From Actibacterium lipolyticum (GTDB lineage Bacteria; Pseudomonadota; Alphaproteobacteria; Rhodobacterales; Rhodobacteraceae): a stretch of 64,000 nt of DNA. The notes beneath the pieces are model-generated. The model did not search any database, was not told the DNA's origin, and saw nothing but the letters and a program-made list of their open reading frames with translations. The position numbers and the translations under genes were made by a program. Within the stretch, counting starts at the first letter, position 1. Each line of letters starts with the position of its first letter. This document shows positions 26,663 through 35,402 of this stretch, piece by piece. Location of the stretch: contig NZ_FXYE01000001.1 in assembly GCF_900184935.1 (NCBI RefSeq), positions 372,001-436,000 of the forward strand, read 5' to 3'.

Positions 26663-27044
26663 AGCAGATTACTTGAAGTCTGTGACCCTACCGCCGAAGC
26701 CGACGTTCCTGCAGCTTGCAGCATCGAACACTATGGGCTCCAATCGGACATTCGCTGCGTTATGAGGCAGCTTCCGCAATGCGAAATGGCTCAGTCGTGG
26801 CGAACTTCCTGCCAAAAAAATAGTAACGACCCAAATTTTGAGCTTTGCACTTGAATGGCAACTTTATGGGGACAAGAAAGGCAAGATCACTAACAATGTC
26901 ATTTAGTGGGGTCAGAGAATTCAAAGGCTTAAGAATGTGAAATGGCAATACTACGGGACAATCCACACCCCGTTGTTGTCGCGATCCGGACCCCATTATT
27001 CCCGAAGGGCCAGCGCGGCGTTGCGTCACTTCGGTGGATCGCGT
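26663..27044. other. Intergenic stretch at the left edge of the catabolic island
   Basis: About 380 bases, AT-richer than both sides, with short open frames that show no family resemblance. Base composition rises sharply at about 27,040, where the LacI-type gene ends. It may contain decayed mobile-element sequence but no transposase motif could be read. Confidence 0.4.
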
Positions 27045-28121
27045 TCAACAGTTCTCGGACAGGAGAACCCTGAATGGAAATTCCCGCTTGATCCACAATG
27101 ATTGCTCTGCGCCCGAGGCCCACTCGGCGATCGCAGAGATTGCGCCTGCCATGATCTCGAGACCAGGATGTTCGAGGATCACGTGGACCTGTCCCGACTT
27201 CAACATCGCGCGGGTTGTCTCTGTCAGCTCGTTGCCCACGACACAAATGTCTGACCTGCGGGCGTCGCGCAGGGCGGCGACAGCGCCTTCGAGCCCGCCG
27301 CCGATGACAAAGATGCCGCGCAAGCGACTGCCTGCCTGGCCCAGCAAGGTGGTGACGGCTCGCGCTGCACCGATGTCGCATTCGTCGCTCGACAAGGCGG
27401 GAAGGACGGACAACCGGCTGTCTCTTTCTCTTAGGAAGGCGCGAAAACCCTCTTCTTCTGTCTGTTGATTGTGGAAGAACGCGCCTCCATTGACCAATCC
27501 GATACAGCCCTCGGGACCCGCCAGTCGCGCCATGAACCAGGCCGCAGTGCGCCCCAGTTCCATTTCGTTGCTAGCGATCAAACCCGGGGTGGTTTCGCAG
27601 GTCAGCCCGGAAATTACCGGCAGCGCCGGGACGCCGCGGTGGGCCAGATCCTGAACGGCTGACCGGACCTTTGGATGGTCGATGCAGTGGCAGGCAATAA
27701 CGTCACATTGTCTCTCAAGATCCAGAAGCGCTGCAACCGTGGTGTCAGGGTCCGGGCTGGTCAGGTGTCGGGTGATAAGCCGAGCCTGTATATCATGACG
27801 CGATTCAGCGATGGATTGTGCGTGGTGCGCCATATCCAGAAACGTGCGCCTTTCCCGGGTGTTCAGCAACAGACCGATGCGGCAGGCCGGCGCTTCGGTG
27901 CGCAGGCGGCTGCGGATGATCGCGACGCCGTGAAAGCCTATATGTTCAGCGACCTCCAGCACCTGCTCCACCGTGGCGCGTTTGACCGGCAGGCGTCCGG
28001 TCATAATCCGGTCGATGGTCGAGACGCTGACGCCGCAGGTCGCGGCCAGCGCCTTGTGTGTGATCCTGTCCACGTCGCCTCCTGCGGCCTCCCTGAAACG
28101 GGCCATACCTTCGGATCTCAT
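27045..28121 (-). CDS. LacI-family transcriptional regulator
   Basis: A 358-residue regulator. The N-terminal HTH and hinge helix are about residues 18-70 (ALAATCGVSVSTIDRIMTGRLPVKRATVEQVLEVAEHIGF). A periplasmic-binding-protein-like effector domain of the sugar-binding type 1 family follows (GLLLNTRERRTFLDMA..., GLIASNEMELGRTAAWFMA, FVIGGGLEGAVAAL). Such a regulator normally binds the substrate of the adjacent ABC transporter. It is divergent from a LysR gene (97 bases between starts) and is the leftmost gene of the catabolic island. An internal ATG five codons in is an alternative start. Confidence 0.9.
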   Translation of the reverse strand: MRSEGMARFREAAGGDVDRITHKALAATCGVSVSTIDRIMTGRLPVKRATVEQVLEVAEHIGFHGVAIIRSRLRTEAPACRIGLLLNTRERRTFLDMAHHAQSIAESRHDIQARLITRHLTSPDPDTTVAALLDLERQCDVIACHCIDHPKVRSAVQDLAHRGVPALPVISGLTCETTPGLIASNEMELGRTAAWFMARLAGPEGCIGLVNGGAFFHNQQTEEEGFRAFLRERDSRLSVLPALSSDECDIGAARAVTTLLGQAGSRLRGIFVIGGGLEGAVAALRDARRSDICVVGNELTETTRAMLKSGQVHVILEHPGLEIMAGAISAIAEWASGAEQSLWIKREFPFRVLLSENC

Positions 28122-28124
28122 AAT

Positions 28125-28149
28125 CTTTCATTTTGACGTTTTGTGAAAG
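28125..28149. promoter_or_regulatory. Inverted repeat in the LacI/LysR divergent promoter region
   Basis: CTTTCA and TGAAAG arms separated by 13 bases, immediately upstream of the LacI-type start codon. Its position fits an autoregulatory operator for either divergent regulator. Only the symmetry is seen; no binding evidence. Confidence 0.4.
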
Positions 28150-28218
28150 CCTCCAGCGTGGATCGCTTGCTGGTGGCCAGTGGCGTTGATCTAACAGCCC
28201 TCCAACGGAGGGTGAGCG

Positions 28219-29133
28219 ATGGATCGCTGGGCGGAATTTCAGATATTTGTGAAGATCGCCGAAGAACGCAGCATGACCCGTGCCGCCGAGGTGCTCAACA
28301 GCTCGACCTCGGGCGTGAGCCGCCAGTTGACTAATCTGGAAAGCCGTCTTGGCGTGCGTCTCATCCAGCGCTCCACCCGTCAGCTCAGCCTGACCGACGA
28401 GGGAGAACGCCTTTATGGTCAGGCGCGTGATCTGCTGTCCATCTGGGAAGAGGCCGAAGCCAACATTCGCCTTGGCTCGCACGAGCCCACGGGGCGTCTG
28501 CGGATCGGGGCTTCTTTGTCGTTTTCCCTTCTGCATCTGATGCCCGCCGTGGCCGAGTTCCGGCAGCGGTATCCTCAGCTGGCGGTCGAGATCGTCTCGT
28601 CCAACCGCTATTATGACATCATCGAAAACGGGCTGGATCTGGCGATCCGCCTGCGCCGGGTCGAGGCGGACAGTTCGATCACTATCCGCAGGCTGGCCGA
28701 AACGCGCCGCCTTCTGGCGGCCTCGCCGGCCTATCTGGCACAGCGCGGCGTGCCGCAGCGGCCCGAGGATCTGCTGTCGCACGACATGATCCTTTATACG
28801 CTGGCCGACAATTGGAACGATCTGCAGTTCACCAAAGGCACCCAAAGCGCCAAAATCGCCGTATCCGGCACGCTGAACATGAACGACGGTCAGCTGATCT
28901 GCGAGGCCGCGCGCAAGGGGCTGGGGATTGTGGCGCAGCCCACCTACATCCTGCAAAGCGATCTGGAGGCAGGCCGACTGGTGCGGGTTCTGGACGATTG
29001 GGATCTGCCGCGCCTGACCATGAACATCGCCTATCCCAGCAAGTATTTCGTGCCGCTGCGAACGCGGCTGTTCATCGACCATCTAGTGCAGACGTTTCGC
29101 GAGCTGGGCCTTGAAGAGAGGTGGACGGCATGA
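28219..29133 (+). CDS. LysR-family transcriptional regulator
   Basis: A 304-residue LysR regulator with an N-terminal winged HTH (about 3-60, MTRAAEVLNSSTSGVSRQLTNLESRLGVRL) and a type-2 periplasmic-binding effector domain (about 90-295). A good ribosome binding site (GGAGGG) lies 7 bases before the ATG. It sits between the LacI gene and the ABC-transporter operon; the two regulators could respond to the transported substrate and to a ring-cleavage intermediate respectively. LysR control of intradiol dioxygenase genes is common (CatR/CatM types), but this member belongs to the general group with the SxLGVRLxxRSTR signature. Confidence 0.92.
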   Translation: MDRWAEFQIFVKIAEERSMTRAAEVLNSSTSGVSRQLTNLESRLGVRLIQRSTRQLSLTDEGERLYGQARDLLSIWEEAEANIRLGSHEPTGRLRIGASLSFSLLHLMPAVAEFRQRYPQLAVEIVSSNRYYDIIENGLDLAIRLRRVEADSSITIRRLAETRRLLAASPAYLAQRGVPQRPEDLLSHDMILYTLADNWNDLQFTKGTQSAKIAVSGTLNMNDGQLICEAARKGLGIVAQPTYILQSDLEAGRLVRVLDDWDLPRLTMNIAYPSKYFVPLRTRLFIDHLVQTFRELGLEERWTA

Positions 29134-29143
29134 GCTACGCTTT

Positions 29144-29158
29144 TTGCAAAATCTGCAA
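29144..29158. promoter_or_regulatory. Short palindrome upstream of the ABC-transporter operon
   Basis: TTGCA and TGCAA arms with a 5-base spacer, 135 bases before the substrate-binding-protein start. The size suits a LysR (T-N11-A type) or LacI operator half. Seen by symmetry only. Confidence 0.35.
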
Positions 29159-29162
29159 GAAT

Positions 29163-29200
29163 GTTTCCCGGACTCGGTTGTTAATCCCGTTTCGGGAAAC
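29163..29200. promoter_or_regulatory. Long inverted repeat in the operon promoter region
   Basis: Perfect 8-base arms GTTTCCCG and CGGGAAAC separated by 22 bases, between the LysR stop and the transporter operon. It could be a pair of operator half-sites or a stem-loop at the LysR 3' end; no T-run follows, so a regulatory site is preferred. Confidence 0.4.
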
Positions 29201-29293
29201 TGTTACCACCATCACTAGGCTGAAGGCGTGCCTCCAAACAGCGGGGCACATGATGGAGATCAGCCCTCAAAACTCTCTGGGAGGAGAATGGAT

Positions 29294-30361
29294 ATGAAAA
29301 AAGCACTGGCTCTGGCCATCCTTTCGTCGAGCGGGCTTGCCGGCCCTGCAGCGGCTACCGAAGCAGGCAAGGTGTTCTTCCTGCTGCCGAACACCACAAC
29401 CATCCGCTTTGAAAGCCGCGATGCGCCGTTCTTTGTCGAGGCGCTGAAAGAGCGCGCGCCGGATGCGGTTGTGACCGTGCAGAACGCACAGGGCGATCCT
29501 CAACAGCAGCAACGCCAGATCGAAGATGCGATTGCTCAGGGCGCGGATTTGATCCTGCTGACCTCGGCGGATGCAAACCTTGTGGCCGGCGGTTTGGCTG
29601 CCGCGCAGGCCGATGACGTGCCCGTTGTACTGTATGACCACGACGCCATTGGCGGCAAGGCAGAGGCGCATGTGGTGTTTGACTCTCTTTCGGTTGGGCA
29701 GGCACAGGGCCGCCGCGCCGCTGAGCTGATCAAAGGTCTGGAAAAGACCCCGGTGAAGGTCGCACGCGTTAAGGGCAACCAAGGCGAATACGGCACCGGC
29801 CAATATGAAAAAGGGCAGGACGAATTCCTGATGCCGCTGGTTGAGCAGGGCAAGGTTGAAATCGTCTGTGACCAATACACCCAGAACTGGGATCCGACCC
29901 TTGCACAAACCTTTGCCGAAGACTGTCTGACCCGCAACGGCGGCGATGTGGACGTGTTTCTTGGCATGAACGATGGCACCACCGGCGGCTCAGTCGCGGC
30001 TCTGATCAGTCAGGGCTATGCTCCGGGTGACAAGATCGTCACCGGCGGTCAGGATGCCACAGTCGAGGCGCTGCGTTACATCGCGCAGGGCTGGCAGGAC
30101 AACTCGGTCCTGAAGGATCTGCGCCTTGAGGCAAATGCCGCTGCAGACGTGGCTGCCTCGATCCTAAGCGGAGAGGGCGTGCCCGCCAGCCTGATCAACG
30201 GCAAGGTGAACAACGAGTTCATGGACGTTCCAGCGGTCTTCCTGCCTGTCAGCAACATCACGGCTGACAGCCTGAGCGACGTTGTCACGGCCGGTGTCTG
30301 GACCTGGGGCGAGATCTGCCAGGGTGTCGAAGACACCGCCATTTGCCAGCAGAACCAATAA
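29294..30361 (+). CDS. Sugar-type ABC transporter substrate-binding protein
   Basis: A 355-residue periplasmic binding protein (signal peptide about 1-22, cleavage near AAAT). It is of the Peripla_BP_4 sugar family related to XylF/ChvE/FrcB, seen in NAQGDPQQQQRQIEDAIAQGADLILL, FLGMNDGTTGGSVAAL and KIVTGGQDATVEAL. The second ATG of an ATG-GAT-ATG pair is chosen because GGAGGAG is best spaced for it. First structural gene of the catabolic operon. The ligand is probably a sugar or cyclitol judging from family and neighbours. Confidence 0.93.
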   Translation: MKKALALAILSSSGLAGPAAATEAGKVFFLLPNTTTIRFESRDAPFFVEALKERAPDAVVTVQNAQGDPQQQQRQIEDAIAQGADLILLTSADANLVAGGLAAAQADDVPVVLYDHDAIGGKAEAHVVFDSLSVGQAQGRRAAELIKGLEKTPVKVARVKGNQGEYGTGQYEKGQDEFLMPLVEQGKVEIVCDQYTQNWDPTLAQTFAEDCLTRNGGDVDVFLGMNDGTTGGSVAALISQGYAPGDKIVTGGQDATVEALRYIAQGWQDNSVLKDLRLEANAAADVAASILSGEGVPASLINGKVNNEFMDVPAVFLPVSNITADSLSDVVTAGVWTWGEICQGVEDTAICQQNQ

Positions 30362-30420
30362 ATCAAGACCGCAGGCGGCGCGATCCGCCGTCTGCACCAC
30401 CACACATGGGAGGACCCATC

Positions 30421-31230
30421 ATGACGGACATGAGTGTCGGTCGGGAGAGGCATGTCCAGGCGCAGGGCGCTGCGCCGCTGATCTCGATGCGTAACATCCA
30501 CAAAAAATTCGGTTCGCTGCACGCGCTGAGAGGGGCGTCTTTGGATGTCCATGCAGGCGAGGTTGTGGCCCTTGTGGGGGACAATGGCGCGGGCAAGTCC
30601 ACCATGGTCAAGGTCATGGCGGGCGCCCATATGGCCACCTCGGGCGAGTATGACTTTGAAGGCAAGCCGGTCAAAATTAACTCACCCACCGATGCCAATG
30701 CGCTTGGCATCCAGACGGTTTATCAGGATCTGGCCCTGTGCTCGAACCTTGACGCTGTGCAGAACCTGTTTCTGGGCCGCGAACTGACCGGATCGGGCCT
30801 GTTTGGCCGTCGGATCAAACGGGCTGAGTGCGAGGTCAAGGCCCGCGAGGTTCTGTCCCGTATGCGCCTTGGCAACCTGTCCCTGACCCGCCCCGTGGGG
30901 GCCATGTCGGGCGGGCAACGTCAGAACATCGCCATTGCGCGCTCCATCTTGTGGACGCCCAAGGTGGTGATCTTGGATGAACCTACTGCTGCGCTTAGCC
31001 ATTCGGCCGCCGAGCAGGTGGGCGATCTGATCCGCAGGCTGGCCGATCAGGGCCTAGGTATCGTGGTGGTCAGCCACGACATCCACAATTTCGTCGTCAA
31101 CGCCACCGACCGCATTGAGGTCATGCGTCTTGGTGCCAATGCCGCCAGCTTCCGCACCGGCGATGTGACGGGCGAACAGGTCGTCAACGCCATGGTCGGT
31201 GGCAACGAAGGCGTCAATCTCGCGGGGTGA
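30421..31230 (+). CDS. Sugar-type ABC transporter ATP-binding protein
   Basis: A 269-residue single-domain ATPase with Walker A GDNGAGKSTM (about 57-66), signature MSGGQRQNIAIA and Walker B VVILDEPTAALS. Unlike RbsA or XylG it has only one ABC domain, like FrcA of the rhizobial fructose transporter. GGGAGGA precedes the ATG at a good distance. It lies between the binding-protein and permease genes, completing the importer. Confidence 0.93.
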   Translation: MTDMSVGRERHVQAQGAAPLISMRNIHKKFGSLHALRGASLDVHAGEVVALVGDNGAGKSTMVKVMAGAHMATSGEYDFEGKPVKINSPTDANALGIQTVYQDLALCSNLDAVQNLFLGRELTGSGLFGRRIKRAECEVKAREVLSRMRLGNLSLTRPVGAMSGGQRQNIAIARSILWTPKVVILDEPTAALSHSAAEQVGDLIRRLADQGLGIVVVSHDIHNFVVNATDRIEVMRLGANAASFRTGDVTGEQVVNAMVGGNEGVNLAG

Positions 31231-31257
31231 CCGCGGCACAAATCGAAGGAATTCCCC

Positions 31258-32463
31258 ATGGCAGAAGCCATCACATCCGCGCCGCCTCTGGTGCGCCGCC
31301 GCAGCATCGGCGAACTTCTGGCCCGCGATCTGCGCGCCCTTCCCATCGTCATCGGCCTTGTGGCGCTGTGGATCTTTTTCGCCACGCAAAGCGACGTCTT
31401 CCTGACCGCACGCAACCTGTCCAACCTTCTGGTGCAAAGCACCGTGGTTGGCATCATGGCGCTTGGCATCATGTTTGTGCTGCTGGTCAAGGAAATTGAC
31501 CTCTCGGTGGCCGCGATCAATGGCGTCACATCCGTCTTTATGGCCAAGATCATCGTGGAGGCCGGGGTAAACCCTTGGGTCGCCGTGCCTCTGGCCATTT
31601 TGCTTGGCGCGCTGATCGGCAGCCTGTCGGCGCGGTGGGTCACGTATGTGGGTGTGCCGTCCTTTGTGGTTACGCTGGGCCTTGGCCTTGCGCTCAACGG
31701 ATTGCAACTGATCCTGCTGCCGGCAACCGCACGTTATAGCCTCAATGGCACCGGCCTTGAGAAGATCGCCCTGATCAACATCAGCGGCAATGGAGCCTGG
31801 CTGGTTCTGGCAATTGGAGTTCTGGCCTTTGCCACGCTGGTCCTGTCCGAGGCGACAAGCCGCACCAAGGCCGGGCTTGAGACGCCCATGATGCGCGCGG
31901 TGATTTTGCCGGTTGCGGCTGCGGCGGTTTTTGGTCTGATCGTGGTGTCGATCCTTTCGGCGCATAAGGGTATTCCGCTGATCGTTTTGATCTTTGGCAT
32001 CCTGCTGGGGCTTGGCGGTTATGTGCTCAAGCAGACGCAGTTTGGGCTGTATCTCTATGCTGTTGGCAACAATGACGAAGCGGCGCGCCGTTCCGGGATC
32101 AAGGTTCACCAGATCAAGATGGCGGCCTTTGCCATCGCGGGCGGTGTTGCGGCGCTCGCCGGTGTGATCGCCGCCTCGCGGACCCTGGGTGTGGGCGTCT
32201 TTTCCGGCGGCGGTGTAGGCGGTGGCACGCTGCTGTTAGAATCCATCGCAGCGGCAGTGATCGGCGGGGTCAGCCTGTTCGGCGGACGCGGTTCGATTCA
32301 TGCGGCGCTTCTAGGGGCGCTGGTCATCGGCACCGTCAGTAACGGTCTGAACCTTATGGGGGTCGAGAACGAGATCCGTCTAATCGTCACCGGTCTGCTG
32401 CTGGTGCTCGCGGTTTCCATCGACAAGCTGATCGAAAAGGCCACCGGCCAGCAGAGCTTCTGA
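31258..32463 (+). CDS. Sugar-type ABC transporter permease
   Basis: A 401-residue inner-membrane protein of the RbsC/XylH/FrcC family with about ten membrane segments. The EAA-like family signature is near residues 275-300 (AAAVIGGVSLFGGRGSIHAALLGALVIG lies near residue 330-357). The start is preceded by AAGGA. It ends the transporter part of the operon; a strong stem-loop follows before the catabolic genes. Confidence 0.93.
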   Translation: MAEAITSAPPLVRRRSIGELLARDLRALPIVIGLVALWIFFATQSDVFLTARNLSNLLVQSTVVGIMALGIMFVLLVKEIDLSVAAINGVTSVFMAKIIVEAGVNPWVAVPLAILLGALIGSLSARWVTYVGVPSFVVTLGLGLALNGLQLILLPATARYSLNGTGLEKIALINISGNGAWLVLAIGVLAFATLVLSEATSRTKAGLETPMMRAVILPVAAAAVFGLIVVSILSAHKGIPLIVLIFGILLGLGGYVLKQTQFGLYLYAVGNNDEAARRSGIKVHQIKMAAFAIAGGVAALAGVIAASRTLGVGVFSGGGVGGGTLLLESIAAAVIGGVSLFGGRGSIHAALLGALVIGTVSNGLNLMGVENEIRLIVTGLLLVLAVSIDKLIEKATGQQSF

Positions 32464-32482
32464 TCCGAAGCCTGTGCCCAAG

Positions 32483-32519
32483 GGATCCGCGCCGCCCTCC
32501 CTCCTCCCGGCGCGGATCC
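32483..32519 (+). terminator. Strong intercistronic stem-loop after the transporter genes
   Basis: A perfect 12-base stem (GGATCCGCGCCG paired with CGGCGCGGATCC) around a 13-base pyrimidine-rich loop, 20 bases after the permease stop. It is followed by TACAGTTTC rather than a clean T-run. It may attenuate transcription into the catabolic genes or stabilise the transporter mRNA; both are common in such operons. Confidence 0.6.
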
Positions 32520-32564
32520 TACAGTTTCAATTGTGGCGCGCGCCACCACGCATAGGAAAAGGCC

Positions 32565-33488
32565 ATGTTGCAGACCACAGACGACAGCTTTGACGGCGGC
32601 TATTTCGAAGAGGAACGCTCCTCCGAGGTGGTCAACTCCCGTATCGGTGACGCCGCAGATCCGCGGTTGAAAGAGGTGCTGAGCGTGCTGACCAAGCACT
32701 TGCACAATGCAGTGAAGGAGATCGAGCCCACGCATGAGGAATGGTTCGCCGCGATCCGCTTTCTGACCGAGACGGGCCAGATGTGCAGCGACTGGCGGCA
32801 GGAATATATCCTGCTTTCCGATGTGCTGGGCGTGACCATGCTGGTGGATGCGATCAACCACCGCCGTCCGTCAGGCGCGACGCCCAACACCATTCTCGGG
32901 CCATTCTATATCGAAGGAGCACCGGAGTACCCCAACGGCGCGAACATCTGCCTTGATCACAAGGGCGAGCCAACATTGGTGCGCGGGCGCGTCACGGATG
33001 TGGATGGCAACCCGGTCGCAGGCGCGCGGATCGACGTTTGGCAGACCAATGATGACGGGTTCTACGACGTTCAGCAGAAAGAAGAGCAGCCCGAATACAA
33101 CCTGCGCGGCGTCTTCACCTCGGATGCCAACGGGGACTACTGGTTCCAGACGGTCAAGCCGCGCTTTTATCCGATCCCTGATGACGGGCCGGTGGGCAAG
33201 CTGCTGGGCGATCTGGACCGTCACCCCAACCGCGCTGCCCATATGCATTTCATTGTGACGGCAGAGGGCTATGACGAGATCATCACCCATATCTTCACGC
33301 CCGATTGCCCCTACCTGAAGGAAGACACGGTTTTTGGCGTCAAGAAGGATCTTGTGGCCGAATTTCACACCGTAGACGATCCCGCGATGGCTGCGCAATA
33401 CGGTCTGCCGAACCCGTTTCTGTTGACGGACTGGAACTTCGTGCTGGCACCGAAACCCCAGCCTACATCCCCAAGGGACCCCCAATGA
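32565..33488 (+). CDS. Intradiol ring-cleavage dioxygenase, hydroxyquinol 1,2-dioxygenase type
   Basis: A 307-residue non-heme Fe(III) dioxygenase. Candidate iron ligands are Tyr167 (GFYDVQ), Tyr202 (FYPIPDDGP), His226 and His228 (AHMHF), with the spacing of catechol and hydroxyquinol 1,2-dioxygenases. The N-terminal helical dimerisation domain (about 35-105) is present. Hydroxyquinol is favoured over catechol because a maleylacetate reductase, not muconate cycloisomerase, is in the same operon. It opens 101 bases after the permease, and its stop overlaps the next start (ATGA). The true substrate may be another polyhydroxybenzene. Confidence 0.9.
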   Translation: MLQTTDDSFDGGYFEEERSSEVVNSRIGDAADPRLKEVLSVLTKHLHNAVKEIEPTHEEWFAAIRFLTETGQMCSDWRQEYILLSDVLGVTMLVDAINHRRPSGATPNTILGPFYIEGAPEYPNGANICLDHKGEPTLVRGRVTDVDGNPVAGARIDVWQTNDDGFYDVQQKEEQPEYNLRGVFTSDANGDYWFQTVKPRFYPIPDDGPVGKLLGDLDRHPNRAAHMHFIVTAEGYDEIITHIFTPDCPYLKEDTVFGVKKDLVAEFHTVDDPAMAAQYGLPNPFLLTDWNFVLAPKPQPTSPRDPQ

Positions 33489-34363
33489 ACATCACCGATA
33501 TCGAGCTTTGCGCCTCTTACTGGACTGTGGCGGGCAATACCTATCCCGGCGCGCCGTCCGAGATTAGCCCGTTTCCCCTGACCGAACGGGCCGAGATCTG
33601 CGGGCGCACCGGATGGCGGGGCATGGGCTTTGTCATGGACGATATGGAGGCTTCGATCGACCGCTACGGCCTGTCTGGTGTGCGGCATATCTTTGCGGAC
33701 AACAACATTCGCCACGTGGAGCTTGAGTTCCTTTTGGACTGGCACCTGACGGGCGAACGGCGAGCGGCCTCGAACAGGATGTATGCCCGTATGCTCGAGA
33801 TCAGCGACGCGCTTGGGGTGGGCAAGATCAAGCTGGGCGGCGGCGTCTTTGAGACCAAAGCGCCGGACACAGGTGCGATGCGCGCGGCGCTGTTTGACAT
33901 CTGCGAGGCGGCAAAGCCGTTGGGCATCGACATCGTGATCGAGTTTCTGCCCTTTGCCTCCATCAACACCATCGAGCGTGGGCTGGATCTGTTCCGCGAT
34001 CTGGGCGTGAGCAATGGCGGGCTTTTGGTGGACACTTGGCACGTTCAACGCGGCGGGATGAGCGCCGAAGACATCCGCAAGATCCCCACAGAATTTCTGC
34101 GCGCCGCCGAGCTGGACGATGCCGGCCCCGAGGTTATCGGCGATCTGTTCAACGATTCCACCCATTACCGCCGCCCCTGCGGAGAGGGCGCAATTGATAT
34201 CGCGGGCCAGATTCAGGCGATGCTGGATCAGGGCTACCGCAGCTATTGGGGGGTCGAGCTGATCTCGGCCCACCACCGCCACCTTCCGCTACAGATGGCG
34301 GCCACCCATGCCTATGACACCACTTTGCGCCAGTTTGATGCCGTGACCCTACCGGCCGACTGA
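33485..34363 (+). CDS. Sugar phosphate isomerase/epimerase-like TIM barrel (IolE/xylose-isomerase fold)
   Basis: A 292-residue AP_endonuc_2-type TIM barrel. Metal-binding positions expected of the fold are seen in VIEFLPFASINT (Glu), LLVDTWHVQRGG (Asp, His) and YWGVELISAHH (Glu). The superfamily includes xylose isomerase, IolI, and inosose dehydratase IolE. In this operon, beside inositol-dehydrogenase-like genes, a dehydratase or isomerase acting on a keto-cyclitol is the most natural guess. It overlaps the dioxygenase by 4 bases and is followed after 21 bases by a dehydrogenase gene. Confidence 0.85.
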   Translation: MNITDIELCASYWTVAGNTYPGAPSEISPFPLTERAEICGRTGWRGMGFVMDDMEASIDRYGLSGVRHIFADNNIRHVELEFLLDWHLTGERRAASNRMYARMLEISDALGVGKIKLGGGVFETKAPDTGAMRAALFDICEAAKPLGIDIVIEFLPFASINTIERGLDLFRDLGVSNGGLLVDTWHVQRGGMSAEDIRKIPTEFLRAAELDDAGPEVIGDLFNDSTHYRRPCGEGAIDIAGQIQAMLDQGYRSYWGVELISAHHRHLPLQMAATHAYDTTLRQFDAVTLPAD

Positions 34364-34384
34364 CGCCCCAAAAGGACCAAACAC

Positions 34385-35380
34385 ATGATCGGAATTGCCG
34401 TTCTTGGCGCTGGCCGCATTGGTAAGATCCATGCGGTCAACGCAGCCACCAACCCTGATGCCCGCCTAATTGCCGTGGCAGACCCCTTTGCCGAGGCCTG
34501 CGGGCCGCTGGCCGCCCAGCATGGGGCGGAGGCGATGACAGACCCGATGGCCGCCATTGCGCGCGATGACGTGGACGCCGTGGTGATCGGCACGCCCACG
34601 GACACCCACATTGGTCTGCTGACGCGCGCGGTCGAGCTGGGCAAGGCGGTCTTGTGCGAAAAGCCAATTGATCTGGACATTGGCAAAAGCGCCGAGGCCG
34701 CAGCAAAGGTCGAGGCGTTGAAGGGCCGCGTGATGCTGGCCTTCAATCGCCGCTTTGATCCCACCTTTGCCGAGGTGCGCCGCGCCATTGACGCGGGCAA
34801 GATCGGCGCGGTGCGGCAGGTGGTGATCTCAAGCCGTGATCCGGGAATGCCGCCCGAAGGCTATGTGAAATCCTCTGGTGGGTTGTTCCGGGACATGACG
34901 ATCCACGATCTGGATATGGCCCGCTGGCTGCTGGGCGAAGAGCCGGTCAGCGTCACCGCCATGGCCTCGCGCGTGGTCGATCCGGCGCTGGTTGAACGCT
35001 ATGACGATTACGACACCGCGATGGTGATCCTGCAAACCGCAAGCGGCAAACAGGCCCACATCAACAACTGCCGTGAGGCGGTATATGGCTATGACCAGCG
35101 GATCGAGGTTCTGGGCGAAACCGGCATGCTGTCGCATGACAACCTGCGCCCCACCACCATGCGGCTGACCACCGCCTACATGACCGATGCGCAGCAGCCG
35201 CTGCTGAACTTTTTCCTCGAACGCTACACCGCCGCCTACCGAGCCGAGATGGACGCCTTTGTGGCCGCTCTGGCGGGTGGCACTCCGCTGCCCACCACCG
35301 CCGCCGACGGGGTGCAGGCGCTTCGGCTGGCCGAGGCCGCGCTGGAATCGGTGCGCAGCGGCAAAACCGTTTCGGTTTGA
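34385..35380 (+). CDS. Gfo/Idh/MocA oxidoreductase, inositol 2-dehydrogenase-like
   Basis: A 331-residue NAD(P)-dependent dehydrogenase with a Rossmann fold (GAGRIG at 8-13) and the CEKP loop with catalytic Lys93. Asp170 and His174 (RDMTIHDLDM) have the same spacing as the Lys-Asp-His triad of IolG. Such enzymes oxidise myo- or scyllo-inositol and related cyclitols or sugars. Its co-localisation with the sugar ABC transporter fits oxidation of the imported substrate as the first catabolic step. Confidence 0.88.
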   Translation: MIGIAVLGAGRIGKIHAVNAATNPDARLIAVADPFAEACGPLAAQHGAEAMTDPMAAIARDDVDAVVIGTPTDTHIGLLTRAVELGKAVLCEKPIDLDIGKSAEAAAKVEALKGRVMLAFNRRFDPTFAEVRRAIDAGKIGAVRQVVISSRDPGMPPEGYVKSSGGLFRDMTIHDLDMARWLLGEEPVSVTAMASRVVDPALVERYDDYDTAMVILQTASGKQAHINNCREAVYGYDQRIEVLGETGMLSHDNLRPTTMRLTTAYMTDAQQPLLNFFLERYTAAYRAEMDAFVAALAGGTPLPTTAADGVQALRLAEAALESVRSGKTVSV

Positions 35381-35402
35381 TTTTTACAGGGAGAACAAAG
35401 AC

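Noticed and set aside
27946-29082. Leftward 378-codon open frame opposite the LysR gene
   Set aside because: Its right part is antisense to LysR and its left part is an out-of-frame reading of the LacI gene start; no family resemblance.
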